The notes beneath the pieces were generated by a model that made no database searches, had not been told where the DNA came from, and saw only the letters and a program-made list of their open reading frames with translations. Positions 1 to 14,300 of a stretch of DNA of 64,000 nt are shown here, in pieces. The stretch is taken from NCBI GenBank assembly GCA_964019135.1, contig OZ025249.1, forward strand, positions 4,774,001-4,838,000. The letters are read 5' to 3'. This DNA comes from Arenicola marina (taxonomy: Eukaryota; Annelida; Polychaeta; Arenicolidae). Position numbers and translations under genes: made by a program. Numbering within the stretch: position 1 is the first letter of the stretch; each line of letters opens with the position of its first letter.

Positions 1-835
1 ATCCTCGCTTTCCACTCAGCATCAGTATATTCCGTCGCTCAATTCTTCGTGAACCGGGAATTAATCTTTTAAGTGTTCGTGAACTGGAAGACACCCCCCC
101 CCCCCCCACACACCTTATTTAGTTCAGAGCGGGCCAGACAAAGGCAATTCTTCAACATCTCAGTTAAAGCCGGCAACAAAAAACTTTAAAGTGAAAATTA
201 ATGACAATTTTTAGCCAGAGACATTTATTTGTATTACAGATTGATCTTTAAGTTCGAGTGTATCACTTTTGCCAGGTTTGAACACGAGGCCTGATTATAT
301 TGAATGAATGAACTTTATTCCCCCCATCTGCTGGCGCCTCACACATGTTTACACATTGTACATTTCCTAATATACAAAGGCTTTTAGAACAACAAGATGT
401 ATCTTGATCATATTCGCAAATACAAAAGAGCAAGGGTATTTGTACATAACAATAGAAAACGAAAACTAATAGAGTCGCAGGTTTTCTTTGCCAGTATTGA
501 CAATCAAGGTTTAGAAATTTCCCTTTATCGTGAATGTCAACATTTGGGTTCTTTCCTAGAATACAATTAATTAGTGTGGCGTCGTCTGCATTATGTTCAT
601 ACTAAATGTGATTACGTTACTAGTGCTTACAACAATGCTTCAATAAGGTTACGTGGCACGGGGGGGGGGGTGTCGGCGTGAATACGGCTAATTTGGCAGT
701 TCCGAAATATATAACCAATCTTGCCAGTTGCCATGCAGTTGGTGGAATGTTGTGTTGGCAGGAGGAACAATCAAGTGATGAATTACACGCTGCCATCGTG
801 CCAGGCATAGAAGGTGCCATTAATGTAGATTGGCT

Positions 836-920
836 TTGTTTCATTTGTGCACACAAGGGCTGAAGTGGCCCGATCAATATCCCAAGATAGTAATTGGATG
901 AAGAACGGCTCTGATTCGGA
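836..920 (-). repeat. tRNA-SINE tail fragment (minus strand)
   Basis: The reverse complement shares the segment TTGTGTGCACAAA and the following bases with the 3' part of the SINEs at 18667-18855 and 24057-24220. No tRNA-like head or target-site duplication is visible, so this looks like an old truncated copy. The assignment rests only on this short match. Confidence 0.4.
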
Positions 921-1679
921 CCGAAGACCAGTGACATCGACACAGATTTTGAAAACGACACTGAACTTAGCCAAAAATAGCGACACTGGACGACACTGAA
1001 ATTTGTGAAAAATCGACACTGGACCCTGGCCGCCACCGTAATGGCGTAAAGCATCAATGCATGCATTCATTCATTTAATGTGGGATTTGCTGCCGGCCTG
1101 TTGCTGAATTCATGAAAAAAATAACCAATAGACGAAACGCATGGTGTGTGCGATTGGGTGTAACGTAATATGCAATAAGCCTCATTGTTGTATAGAAGTA
1201 AAGTAAATCTAAGGTGTCATGCTCTGTTGCTTCGGTGTCTCGCCGAATATGAGATATTCAGAGGCCAACGCTAACAGGTGAATGAAATACACAAAGCATG
1301 ACCACGAGGAACGTCAGATCGCGATAATAGGGAGGTAATTACGTGCAGCGAGCAGTTAATACACTTCCAGGTAACTGTTTGACATGAAGTGACGTGGAAG
1401 GTCTGTTGGTCGCTGTCAATGTGTGTGGTGACTGTGTGTATGTTGTGTCTAGGCGCAAAATAACGTCATGACGTGAAAACCTGGCGGAGAGGGCCGGGGC
1501 GTTTCATACCTGTGCTATCGACAGCAGGGGGCAGGGAGGGGTGGAGAGGAGGGGAGCCCTCGGGTAAGGCACTCGCCGGGGTTGTTAAGGGGAGGGGTGG
1601 TGGTAAGCAAGTATAAGGGTGTTGTGTTGTAGTTCTCGATAAAAATTGTCAGGTGTGGTGTGGAATTGCGTGGATGGAT

Positions 1680-1815
1680 GAGGTAGGGAGGGGAGCGGGG
1701 CGGGGGTGAGCGGGAGATGTAGAGCGGAGAGTGGGAGGGGAGGGGAGGGGAGGGATAGGGGGGGGGGGGGGAGGGGAGGAGAGCGGGGAGCGGGGGCTGG
1801 TGAGCGGGAGTTGGT
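1680..1815. repeat. G-rich purine tract
   Basis: This is a strongly strand-biased G/A tract of GGGGAG and GAGCGGG-type blocks. It has no exact period. It could form G-quadruplex or triplex DNA, but that is inferred from composition only. Confidence 0.6.
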
Positions 1816-4779
1816 GAGCGGGGCGCCGGCGCTGGTTCTGGCTGTGGTGGAGGCGATCACAGATCTCCCCGCGAGAGGCGCGTCGATCGCCGCCGGCGGA
1901 GAAAACTCTATGTCCCGGGGCTGTCTGCTTGTGTCGCTCGACCTGCGCGTGACGTTTGGTGCTTAACGCTAACAGCCCCCTCACCGGCTACCTACCACCC
2001 CTGGCGGTGGGTCTCCCGGCACAGCTGACAGATAGGCGGCAATTTTGTCTAGAATCAGACATATGTGTGTGTCGTGATATGATCGGATGCAACTAAATTC
2101 ATGTGGTAACATCCCAATCGTTGTTTATTTCACTTACGCGCGACGCCGCAAAGGCGAAGGGATTTCACGCGCGGCACAACGGAGACAGGCGACCGAATCA
2201 GACGACAGAACATCGCCGAAGTCAAGGTCGCAGAAAAGAAACAATAACAAAGTTTGTATGCCTCTCAAATTGTAATGCATCAACAGATGATGATTTTGAA
2301 TAATGTCTTTCTGCACCAATGGTGAATCATTTCATACCTGAACTAGCATTTTATTCTGAAGCTGCGGGTTTACTTACGGCCCCGCTCGCTGTTGAAGGTA
2401 ACGCAGACAGTCACGGTTCATGGGATGGAGGTCAGGCAGTCACTTTATCTCCTTCATGGTAGATATTCTTTCATTCATCACTTGCGAGCATACAGAGAAA
2501 TATAAACACAATACACAAATGCAGATATTTTCTGGACTAGTCCTATATGATTTATAAGTGACTTTAAATTAACAACAGCACTAATACAACCATCAGATGG
2601 CACTAATACATCTACATATGGCCGTATATTATCAAATGTTTACGTCGGGCTACGGAATAGATATTTCGGGGGCTGAACGAGTGGCCATGTGCCGGGGGTA
2701 GCGATCACGGGGGACTGCAGATGACGGAAACCTCCCAGCTCCACCCCCCCCCCCCTTCCCCCACGCCCCAACCTAGCCCAGAACCAGCCTAGTCGCATTC
2801 CATATAAAATTCTGGCCTGGAACAACCCCATTTCAGGGTTGTTTGACTTTACTCAAGTGTAGCTCTGATTTTCCTTTGCTGTAGGAAAAGTTTTATAACA
2901 GAAACAAACCTTAATCCTTTTCTTATTACATCCTGACAAGTAATGACTATAATCACATAAGTAACCTTTCTTTAAAGTCAAAAATAGTTCAGTCTGTCAC
3001 TATTTACATGAAAACATGTGTTTTCACTGACCCAATGACTGGATCCCTGAACAATGAACCAATTAGCATGGCTTATAATATCATGTGATGGCCTTGCACA
3101 TGTGCAGTGAACAGCTTCCTGTAAAATGGTGGCATGTTGTTTTCCATTTTTATACCAGTAGGCAATTATAGCTCCTTTTGAAGACTTTAACAACTTTGGA
3201 AGAGTTCATACATCAGTAATTATATATAGAAAATTACTTTTACATTGTTGAAACTAATTATGAAATCTATACTTAAACAATTCAATTTGTCACGTGAAGT
3301 TGATTTTTCACTATAGAATACTACATGGCTATGATTCTTCAACCATAGCCATGGATTCATGGCTAGCCCTAACTCGTCCCAGCCCCAATCCCGCCCCACA
3401 CAGAAGACAATGTACATAGTTCTCTTTGCGATAAGCCTATGTCGGCCTATGGAGTCTATATATATTCAAAACTACTAAATTTGTGACTCATATGGAAGTC
3501 AGTTGGGTGGCTCATCAAATAAGTGCCCAAAGAGAATCTTTGCATGAGGAACATTGTTTGGGCACATTTTGGCGAAATTATTTCATGATTTCTTTTCTTG
3601 TGGTTTCGTTGACTAGGCTGCTATTTCGATATGTCCAAAGGAAAATGAACAGGTAAAAATAGAATTCCAACTAGAATTAAATCTACATCAGCAAGTAGCT
3701 TATTCCTTGTGTCATTACATATTTAGCTCCGTTCAAGGGGCAATGTGCACCCGTCCAAGACAACTAAATTACATAGATACTGTGCTGCCGTGTAACCAGA
3801 ATCAATGGCAGAAGAATACTGAGCCCCCGCCCACCCACCCCCGGTCGCGGTCCAACGCTCGTTGGTCCTGTCGTATGCTCGCGCCTTTCGACGTGCAAAA
3901 ATCGATTGTTCTCAGCCTTCTGTTGATACGACTTGCAATAAAATTACGCTGAATTTCCGTGCTGCCCCCTCCATTACCACTGTTACCCGCTGTCTGTCAT
4001 CGGGCTGCATGCCCCTCCCCTCCACAAACCCCATCACCCCTCACCAGCCCGGGCCACTGCCGCCACAGGTGAGCTAACATGGCTCGCTGGGTGCGCAGTC
4101 AGCCTGGTGTAAGAAGTTCCGCGTTCAGCGCCGGTGTAGGGAGAGGGGTGGGGACGGAGACAATGTGTGTGGGGGGGGGGGGGGCGGATGAGGGGTAGAG
4201 AGGGTAGGGAGGGGGGGGGAGGTCCATATCAAGTCAATAAAAGTTGGAGCCAGCCTTGGGCAGAGGGGTAAAGGAGGGTGGCGACACTGGTCCAGGGCAG
4301 CTGTTTCTGCCGAGATACGCCGGTCGCCTCCCCACTTCTCCGCCCGCGTAGTTAAAACTATATTGGAAGGTGAGGAGAATGGGTGTGTGTGGGGGAGTGG
4401 GGGGGGGGGGGTGGGCATTAAAGCGATAGAGCCCAACATTCGGGAAGCGATGCGTCACCCCCGCTGGCCGACGCGCAGGCAAGAGACAAAAGCCCGGTGA
4501 AGGGGCTAAAACGAAATTCAACAATCCACGTGGTTACCCAGGTAGTCAGGTAGGGTGGTTGTGCACCTCACGGGGGAGGCAGAGACAGCGGTAGTCTGTC
4601 TGCATACCATACGGCGGTAGGTACTGTAGGCCGCATCGCCAGGCCTTGGTACAACCATAAAATGTATATATAAATTAACAAGCGCTTGATACGACCTGGT
4701 TGCATGACTTTCCAAGTTCATATATTGCCGTTGCCTTGTCATGTGTTTTTAATTTCACAATTTTGTTGTTCTGTTGCAG

Positions 4780-4926
4780 CGATAATCATCGTTTTCATCG
4801 CCATCACAGTCGGTCTCACTGGAAGACCCGATATCGTCAGCGGGATATGCAGCACCAAATGGGAAAAAAAGAGGCCTAAAGCGCAGATGTTAGGCTGGCT
4901 GTACTGCATTCGGCGTCATCCCTGCT
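4780..4926 (+). other. possible hydrophobic exon, unassigned
   Basis: A good polypyrimidine tract and acceptor (CTGTTGCAG) end at 4779. They are followed by an open frame beginning with the hydrophobic run IIIVFIAITVGL, then a basic segment and a TGA. It could be the last exon of a gene starting left of the window, or chance. There is no family match and no partner exon in view. Confidence 0.15.
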
Positions 4927-5253
4927 GAGATACCAACTCCATTGCCGCCTTCGGTTTATCGGTATCACTCAGCAAAGTACAACACGCATATACAATCGAG
5001 CGCCTTATGGAATTCCAAAAAGTCAGTAGATCCACGCCAACGCATTTTGAATAGCAGCCCAAACGGAATACCCGCACGTAACAGGCTCCAGGGACCACCA
5101 ACCCGTTAAGACTGGGGAGGACGCGCAGTCAGTGGACAACATCAAGTTAATTTTAATTCACGCTGCGCGAGGGAACGGAGGTTGGACGATATGTTCGATG
5201 GCTTGGTAGTCACGGTTGAGCGATTGAAACTGGTGCCTTGCGTCGCCTTGACC

Positions 5254-5365
5254 ATGGAGATGACTCACAGACAGCCTTCGTGTGCTCGCCATGGAAATGT
5301 CAAGCCGGGGCATATCAAGAAAATCATTGTGGTCACCCTTCTCGCAATCTTCGTTCTGCCTCCAG
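5254..5365 (+). CDS. Gene 1 exon 1: signal peptide
   Basis: The ATG at 5254 sits in a strong context (ACCATGG) and was chosen over an in-frame ATG at 5191 in a weak context. The encoded 37 residues have a basic stretch then the hydrophobic core IIVVTLLAIFVLPP, as in a signal peptide. The exon ends CCAG before gtaag at 5366, in phase 1, which exactly matches the acceptor at 14263 and makes a Gly codon. An upstream 5' untranslated exon is possible. Confidence 0.7.
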
Positions 5366-8300
5366 GTAAGAATTCGAATTCCTTGTACATGACTGCGTAG
5401 GTGGTGTGTGTGCACGCATACCCTTTCGTCTCACAACCCAGCCTCACGGTCAGCCATCAATGCCATCTCATGCCTCTATAGTCATCCAATTGTATAGTCC
5501 ATGTGCGTGGGTTGTATAGGGTTTCAACGCCTATTAGTTTATGCGTACAAAGGCAGTCCATTTACCTCTAAGTCTTTTGTATTTACTTTTGAGCCTGGCA
5601 CCCGTAGGCTTTTATAAAATATGCGAGAAGTGGGTCGCAATACTTATAAGAAGACCCGGCCACAATTGGAGTCCAATTAGCTTATTTAAAACCATTCGCG
5701 TTGAAAAAAAATCGTGTTCAGAAACTCACGCGTGGTAGGGCATGTGCTGGGGTTAGACACCGTGCAGCATGCAGACAGCAGCAAACATACATGGCATGCT
5801 ATGTACACCGCGCTAATACGTAGACCAACCGGCCATTATTAAAAGTTCTTTTGAAGGGAAACTTCATTGAAACTGTCAAAATCCTTGGTGTCGACGCCTC
5901 TCGTAAGGTCACACCAGCTACCCACCCCCCCCCCCCCCACCCACCCTCTGCCCGTCTTGCCAGTTGTTCGATCATTCTATAAAAGGACCACAATGCGTGA
6001 TGCGCCGTCTTGCTAAAGAGACCATGACATGCAATTTGAAAGCCGCGTACAACATAGACATAAATATCCCCCAGGCATACGACTGATGTGCAGCTACCAG
6101 ACGCCATGACCTCAATTTTGTCTGCCGCGTTGTCGGCCTTTTATGGTAGGAGGGCATGTGAATTAAGAGTTAAGAATCAGTCATCCCCTCCGTCTGCCAC
6201 GACATCCCCATTGAAAATCAACAGACAAGTGACACATGGGCCGCACAGCATGAGAAACAGAGAGATGTGCATCGCCCGAATCGCTGGAATGGCGTAGAAT
6301 AAGGAGTGACTTCAACGCACAATCGTTGCTTTTCGCACAAAAGGCGCGCTGACTGCGACCGTGCAACCAATATGAAAGCTTGTGTAACCGGGGCGAGCAT
6401 GCGCGTCCCTATAGCAACACCTAGCGGCGAGAGTGTCATGATTAATTATTATTATATGTTCCTATGCGATACCCGTTCGCTGTCACTTGCGTACTCGTAG
6501 ATGATAAATAACTACCCACCCCCCATACAACAAGATATCTCGTCACCGAGGCTGTGATGATAGTGGGCACCCGCCAGCTCAGAAAATACACATGTTTTGC
6601 AATTTATGCGGAAAAAATGAGTACTGTATGATCCTGGTTTGTACTTTGGCGATGCGCATAATGGAAGGACGACGATTTGCATGTTCGCCTTTCTTGCTGC
6701 ATTTTCTCCGACGCAATTAACTAAAACCACAGTTCGCTGATAACATATATGTACTCCTTCAGCGAAGGAGGATGTTCCTCATCAGCTCACCGATGGCTAG
6801 GCAGGAGATCACACAACACACTTGGCTCTTGCAAATGACCCCGTGGTCACTGGGTGCACCTCTCAGCGGCCCAACCAACGCCAAACCTTCCTTCAGGCTA
6901 TTGTATAAATTATGCTTATGTTCCTACCTCCGATGACAGCATGTTCTCCGCAACATGAGTAGTGCTGAGCGTGAAAAATGCGTTTAAGAGGCGATACAGG
7001 CGCTAAAAACGTGCCATAGTGTCGGGGGTGGTGGGTGATGGGGGTGACTGGGTGTGTGTGTGGGGAGGGGGGGGGGGCGGGGGGTATTACCCCCGCCAAT
7101 GCACGTGGACCCCAGGCTTATCAAGTATGACGTACTTGACCGTGATGTTGCACGCGAAACCTATTAAAACCTTGCTTCAGGGAGGTAATGGGTTTTCAAT
7201 GCGTCTTTTTTAACAGCGAGAATGGGTCAACGCGTCCTTTTAAGGTAGGCTTTACCCCAGAACCGGAAGCCAGTCAGCCCAATTTGCTGGGATGAGCTCT
7301 TCCGCCCCACACAGAATGGACGGCCATAGCGGTCTATGTTACTTCAGGGCAAAATGAAATATAATAATACATATTAATACCAATAAGTCGGTGAACCATG
7401 AGTACCTTTGAGGTATCACGTGACTTCGTGGGCTCGTCACGCTTCTTTCTCGTTGGTGGTGAGCGACTTGTTGTCAGCCAGGCGTGTCAAATGGCGTTTA
7501 GGGTACATTTACCATGGCGTCCACGCGCAGCATGCAGGCCCTGGTGCATGTCCGCTACGACACGCGGCCGTTACAAGGCAGCCGTTACACGCGGCCATTA
7601 CACGGCAGCCGTTACAAGACAGCCGTTTACACGACAGCCGTTAAACGACAGCCGTTACACGGCAGCCGTTACACGGCAGCCGTTACACGCGGCCGTTTCA
7701 AGGCAGCCGTTACACGCGGCCATTACACGGCAGCCGTTACACGACAGCCGTTACACGCGGCCATTACACGGCAGCCGTTACACGACAGCCGTTACACGGC
7801 AGCCGTTACACGACAGCCGTTACAAGGCAGCCGTTACACGCGGCCATGACACGGCAGCCGTTACACGACAGCCGTTACAAGGCAGCCGTTACACGCGGCC
7901 ATTACAAGGCAGCCGTTACACGACAGCCGTTACACGGCAGCCGTTACACGGCAGCCGTTACACGGCAGCCGTTACACGACAGCCGTTACACGACAGCCGT
8001 TACAAGGCAGCCGTTACACGCGGCCATGACACGGCAGCCGTTACACGACAGCCGTTACAAGGCAGCCGTTACACGCGGCCATTACAAGGCAGCCGTTACA
8101 CGACAGCCGTTACACGGCAGCCGCTACACGGCAGCCGTTACACGACAGCCGTTACACGACAGCCGTTACAAGGCAGCCGTTAAACGCGGGCCATGACACG
8201 GCGGCCGTTTAGGCGGTCCAGCTATTACACGGCGGCCGTTAGGTGGTCCAGCTATTACACGGCGGCCGTTAGGTGGTCCAGCTATTACACGGCGGCCGTT

Positions 8301-11300
8301 AGGTGGTCCGGCTATTACACGGCGGCCGTTAGGTGGTCCAGCTATTACACGGCGGCCGTTAGGTGGTCCGGCTATTACACGGCGGCCGTTAGGTGGTCCG
8401 GCTATTACACGGCGGCCGTTAGGTGGTCCGGCTATTACACGGCGGCCGTTAGGTGGTCCGGCTATTACACGGCGGCCGTTAGGTGGTCCGGCTATTACAC
8501 GGCGGCCGTTAGGTGGTCCGGCTATTACACGGCGGCCGTTAGGTGGTCCAGCTATTACACGGCGGCCGTTAGGTGGTCCGGCTATTACACGGCGGCCGTT
8601 AGGTGGTCGAGCTATTACACGGCGGCCGTTAGGTGGTCCGGCTATTACACGGCGGCCGTTAGGTGGTCGAGCTATTACACGGCGGCCGTTAGGTGGTCCG
8701 GCTATTACACGGCGGCCGTTAGGTGGTCGAGCTATTACACGGCGGCCGTTAGGTGGTCCAGCTATTACACGGCGGCCGTTAGATGGTCGAGCTATTACAC
8801 GGCGGCCGTTAGGTGGTCCGGCTATTACACGGCGGCCGTTAGGTGGTCCAGCAATTACACGGCGGTCGTTACGTGGTCCAGCTATTACACGGCGGCCGTT
8901 AGATGGTCGAGCTATTACACGGCGGTCGTTAGGTGGTCCAGCAATTACACGGCGGTCGTTACGTGGTCCAGCTATTACACGGCGGCCGTTAGGTGGTCCG
9001 GCTATTACACGGCGGCCGTTAGGTGGTCCGGCTATTACACGGCTGCCGTTAGGTGGTCGAGCTATTACACGGCGGCCGTTAGGTGGTCCAGCTATTACAC
9101 GGCGGCCGTTAGATGGTCGAGCTATTACACGGCGGCCGTTAGGTGGTCCGGCTACTACACGGCGGCCGTTAGGTGGTCCAGCTATTACACGGCGGTCGTT
9201 ACGTGGTCCAGCTATTACACGGCGGCCGTTAGGTGGTCCGGCTATTACACGGCGGCCGTTAGGTGGTCCGGCTATTACACGGCGGCCGTTACGTGGTCCA
9301 GCCATTTTACCGCAGCTTAAACATCCCCAGTCCTGCTTGTAACAGGCCATGTTATCTCGTCAACTGAGATATCCTGGCCGTGCACCAGTTTCAGTTTAGA
9401 AAATTACATTTAAAGACATTAGTAGGCGTGCACCGTTTGCCAGTCGATCAGGCTGAGCCGCAGGTCATGGGTTCGAACCATTGCAGCGGGAGTCGGTGTC
9501 ATCAAACCCCATTTCAAGAGTATGTCAGTCTTCCATGATTAAGATGTTAAATAAGTACCAGCCGTATACGAGGAATGTCCCGGTGTCTCCGGCGGTCTGT
9601 GTGTAGCCACAGTAGTTTTAAGGTGCGACAAATGTGACCACTTGATTGGTCATTGGGCTGTCGACGAGTCTCCCGTGACAGTTAGTTACCGGGTAACAAT
9701 TTGGGAACCTGAATACATCGCCCTCCCACCCCCCACCCCAGCCAGCCGCTCTCCCACCCCCACCCCAGCCAGCCGCCCTCCCACCCCCCACCCCAGCCAG
9801 CCGCCCTCCCACCCCCCACCCCAGCCAGCCGCTCTCCCAGTCACGCTTCCATGACCACAACCAGCGCTTCTGACTGATTCTGAGATTAGGGGTTGATTAG
9901 CATCGAAATGCAATGACACATTGCATTCCAGGAATTTCAAGTACACCCCCTCACACGCACCCCCGCACCCCACGCACCCCGCACCCATCCAGCACCCCCG
10001 CAACCCCGACGCACACCCACACTTCCAAGTGCCATCTTTGACCCACCCATCTCCCCGGCCACGCACACAATTCACCGGATTACATAACTGGCATAAGTGG
10101 GAAAGAGCGCCTCTAGTGGTTATGTAAGTTAGGAATGACAAACTAGTGCGTAGCACCGCATGTCTCCCCAAATGGTCGCCTCTTGAAAATATGCTGGGGG
10201 TCGGCGCGTTGCAGGCTGGGAAACGCCACGTGACCAGATCGTAATGGCGCAATTACCCAGTTTTTGGCTCATGGCGCTGAAACGGTTGTAGTGGCAGCGA
10301 TTTAGCTGAGATTTCAGACCGGCGTAATGATGAATACAACATGCGAGTTAAAACTGACACCCATTGTCCCATGTGACGCAGTGTTCCGCCTTGCTTCACA
10401 TGCCGCCGTCATCTGAGCTCTGCATCTGAGCCGTCGATGACTCGTCTCCTCATTGTAACGTGGTCATCGGTGGACACTGTGGCGCGCAGTGGAATGTCTT
10501 TGATGTGGCCGCAGTGTTGTTATTGGTATCACTGGGTCAATAACGGTCGCTACCGGTGAGAGCATTACCTGGGCAATAAAAGCCACGCAGAGTTGTCTTT
10601 GAAGGCAGGGACGCCGCGAGAGGTCGGGTGGGGGTGACTTTGGTCAGGGTTGGGAGAGGGAAGCAGGGTAGTTAAGTTCTAATGCTATTGTCCGTCGCTG
10701 AAGTTATTGAGTTTTGTTCTCACTTGGAGACCTGTGGAGTTCTGACCAGGGGAACGTGCAGCGTTGTGGGTTCGACTTCTGCAACAGTAACTGTCACTTC
10801 TAACGCTCACCAAAGTGTAATACGCTCTTGTAATCATTTAACGAAATATGACAACCAAAACTGGAGGAGTATTTGTTAGTAATAAAGAATCGTGGAAGTA
10901 AAACATTGGCATAACTTGTCCAGGCGAACTATGCACGCGTTCATCATAAAAATAAGAAAGTACGCTATTAGACCGATGAAATCAGATTCTTCCCATAAAC
11001 TTTTTGTAACGTTAGTGTATGCCGTCAATTCATTTCCAGTCGCCCAATAGAGTCAAATAAGGATCTAATTTTGCGATTATTATGCAACATTAAAATTCGT
11101 AGTAACTTTTTGTGGATATTTCCGTGTGAATTGAATCAGATTCTCACGCCGCCATATCATCCGTCGCCATAGGCAACCAGACAACTCCCCTTACCGCGGT
11201 GACGGTGTGTCGCTGAGGGGACGTGGGTGGGCGGGAGAGGGGGTGCCGTGGTTATTAAGGCAAGAAAGTAGGCTCGTTAACATCGTTAACATGACAGCCG

Positions 11301-14300
11301 GGTCGTTGACATGGCAGCCGGGTCGTTGACATGGCAGCCGGGTCGTTGACATGACAGCCGGGTCGTTGACATGACAGGTGGGTCGTTTACATGGCAGCCG
11401 GGTCGTTGACATAGTAGCCGGATCGTTGACATGACAACAGGGTCGTTGACATGCCAGCCGGGTCTTTGACATGACAGCCGGGTCTTTGACATGACAGGCA
11501 GTTCGTTGACATGGTAGCCCCGTTGTTGATATGAGAGGCGGGTCGTTGACATGGTAGCCGGGTCGTGGACATGGCAGGCGTGTCGTTGACATGGCAGCCG
11601 GGTCGTTAACATGACAGCCGGGTCGTTGACATGGCAGCCGGGTCGTTGACATGGCAGCCGGGTCGTTGACATGGCAGCCGGGTCGTTGACATGACAGCCG
11701 GGTCGTTGACATGACAGGTGGGTCGTTTACATGGCAGCCGGGTCGTTGACATAGTAGCCGGATTGTTGACATAACAACAGGGTCGTTGACATGACAGCCG
11801 GGTCTTTGACATGACAGGCAGGTCGTTGACATGGTAGCCGCGTTGTTGATATGAGAGGCGGGTCGTTGACATGGTAGCCGGGTCGTGGACATGGCAGGCG
11901 TGTCGTTGACATGACAGGTGGGTCGTTTACATGGCAGCCGGGTCGTTGACATGGAAGCCGGGTCGTTGACATGACAGGTGGGTCGTTGACATGGCAGCCG
12001 GATCGTTGACATGACAGTTGAGTTGTTGACATGGCAGCCGGGTTGTTGACATGACAGCAGGGTCGTTGACATGACAGCCCGGTCGTTGACTTGACGTTTG
12101 TTGATCACGGTATCGCCAAAACAACGCTTCTTTCTCAGCTCTCCGCTTGGTTGCGGTGTAGTTGCCAGGAAGCGAATACATGGAATTGTTGTTGTCCCTC
12201 CTGTATCGTTAGTTAATTGGTCCGGCATTATTCTTAAGCCAATTAATGGAGACACGGTGTGCAATTAGAGGCATAAAGCCTCTCACTCCTGTACCGACCT
12301 GATGTGGTAAATAAAAATATTAATGCTATCGAGTACCCCCCTCCCCCCCCCGGGAGGTAGTTAATACAAACACGTTACATAGCTACGTCCTCAGGCCGGG
12401 GGGGGGGGGGGGTGGGGGAGGGGGTCCGCGTTAAAGCCCCCACCTTTTTACCGCCTAAATCCGCTCTTTTTCCTCACAAATGTCCGTTCTCTCAGGCATC
12501 AAGGCCCCCGCGGAACATCCCCGTCAGATTTGTATAATAGTGCCCCCCCGGGGGGTCCTCAGAACATTTTATATGGCGATAGGAACAATAACATGTCTGG
12601 CCACCAAGAGGGTTAACCAAACGAACCTGGTCTCGTGGAGGTTTCACTGGGTTGGGTTAATGACGAGTACTTTGGTGGTACCCTGGTCTGGTGTCATGTA
12701 GGTTCTACTGGTTTGGATTAATGACGACTACTTTGGTGGTACCCTGGTCTGGTCTGATGGAGGTTCCACTGGTTTGGGTTAATGACGAGTACTTTGGTGG
12801 TACCCTGGTCTGGTGTCATGGAGGTTCCACTGGTTTGGGTTAATGACGAGTACTTTGGTGGTACCCTGGTCTGGTGTCATGGAGGTTCCAATGGTTTGGG
12901 TAAATGACGAGTACTTTGGTGGTACCCTGGTCTGGTCTGATGGAGGTTCCACTGGTTTGGGTTAATGACGAGTACTTTGGTGGTACCCTGGTCTGGTCTA
13001 ATGGAGGTTCCAATGGTTTGGGTTAATGACGAGTACTTTGGTGGTACCCTGGTCTGGTGTCATGAAGGTTCCACTGGTTTGGGTTAATGACGAGTACTTT
13101 GGTGGTACCCTGGTCTGGTCTGATGGAGGTTCCACTGGGTTGGATTAATGACGAGTACTTTGGTGGTACCCTGGTCTGGTCTGATGGAGGTTCCACTGGT
13201 TTGGGTTAATGACGAGTACTTTGGTGGTACCCTGGTCTGGTCTGATGGAGGTTCCACTGGTTTGGGTAAATGACGAGTACTTTGGTGGTACCCTGGTCTG
13301 GTCTGATGGAGGTTCCAATGGTTTGGGTTAATGACGAGTACTTTGATGGTACCCTGGTCTGGTGTCATGGAGGTTCCAATGGTTTGGGTTAATGACGAGT
13401 ACTTTGATGGTACCCTGGTCTGGTGTCATGGAGGTTCCAATGGTTTGTGTTAATGACGAGTACTTTGGTGGTACCCTGGTCTGGTCTGATGGAGGTTCCA
13501 ATGGTTTGGGTTAATGACGAGTACTTTGGTGGTACCCTGGTCTGGTGTCATGGAGGTTCAACTGGTTTGGGTTAATGACGAGTACTTTGGTGGTACCCTG
13601 GTCTGGTCTGATAGAGGTTCCACTGGTTTGGGTTAATGACGAGTACTTTGGTGGTACCCTGGTCTGGTGTCATGGAGGTTCCACTAGTTTGGGTTAATGA
13701 CGATTACTTTGGTGGTACCCTGGTCTGGTCTGATGGAGGTTCCACTGGTTTGGGTTAATGACGAGTACTTTGGTGGCACCCTGGTCTGGTCTGATGGAGG
13801 TTCCACTGGTTTGGGTTAATGACGAGTACTTTGGTGGTACCCTGGTCTGGTCTAATGGAGGTTCCAATGGTTTGGGTTAATGACGAGTACTTTGGTGGTA
13901 CCCTGGTCTGGTGTCATGGAGGTTCCACTAGTTTGGGTTAATGACGAGTACTTTGGTGGTACCCTGGTCTGGTGTCATACAGGTTTCACTGGTTTGGGTT
14001 AATGACGAGTACTTTGGTGGTACCCTGGTCTGGTCTAATGGAGGTTCCAGTGGTTTGGGTTAATGGCGAGTACTTTGGTGAAAAGAAAACCACCGAAAAT
14101 GTCGATTCGCGCTTCCGATTTGGATGCCGAATCGACATTTTCTCTTGGTTTCTCCTTAAACCGAAATCACATGGCACAAGTGAAACAGGTCAACCCGTGG
14201 CTTTACAAGCAGATATTAGTTATAGTTGTATTGGTTAATGTGAAGGTGTGGTTTTTTTTGCAGGAGTGACCTCAGACGCTGCGCCCACACAGGAAGGTTT

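Larger units (their letters stand above)
1..4779. other. 5' flank without a supported gene
   Basis: I see no exon-like reading frame with matching splice signals or a recognisable product here. The stretch contains homopolymer C and G runs near 97, 660, 2745 and 4170, a G-rich purine tract, and one SINE fragment. The open frames are short and low-complexity. It could contain the promoter and 5' untranslated exons of gene 1, but nothing in the sequence fixes them. Confidence 0.5.
5366..14263 (+). other. Gene 1 intron 1 (8.9 kb), minisatellite-rich
   Basis: The donor is gtaag and the acceptor is a T-run followed by GCAG. The intron contains five tandem arrays, listed separately, and one or two old SINE fragments. 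The parts between arrays (5366-7558, 9610-11270 and 12100-12630) show no supported exon, only C-rich or G-rich low-complexity runs near 5925, 7060, 9945-10070 and 12340-12425. Confidence 0.6.

Noticed and set aside
8166-9350. Forward and reverse 375-394-codon frames (YYTAAVRWSG and GPPNGRRVIA repeats)
   Set aside because: A 30-bp intronic minisatellite with no stops. There is no signal peptide, no splice context and no non-repeat coding part.
11191-12264. Reverse-strand Cys-rich frame (MSTTRLPCQRPG repeats) that could pass for a metallothionein-like protein
   Set aside because: The unit is 20 bp, so all three repeat registers cycle through. It exists only because no register has a stop. Single-unit variants change freely with no protein pattern.
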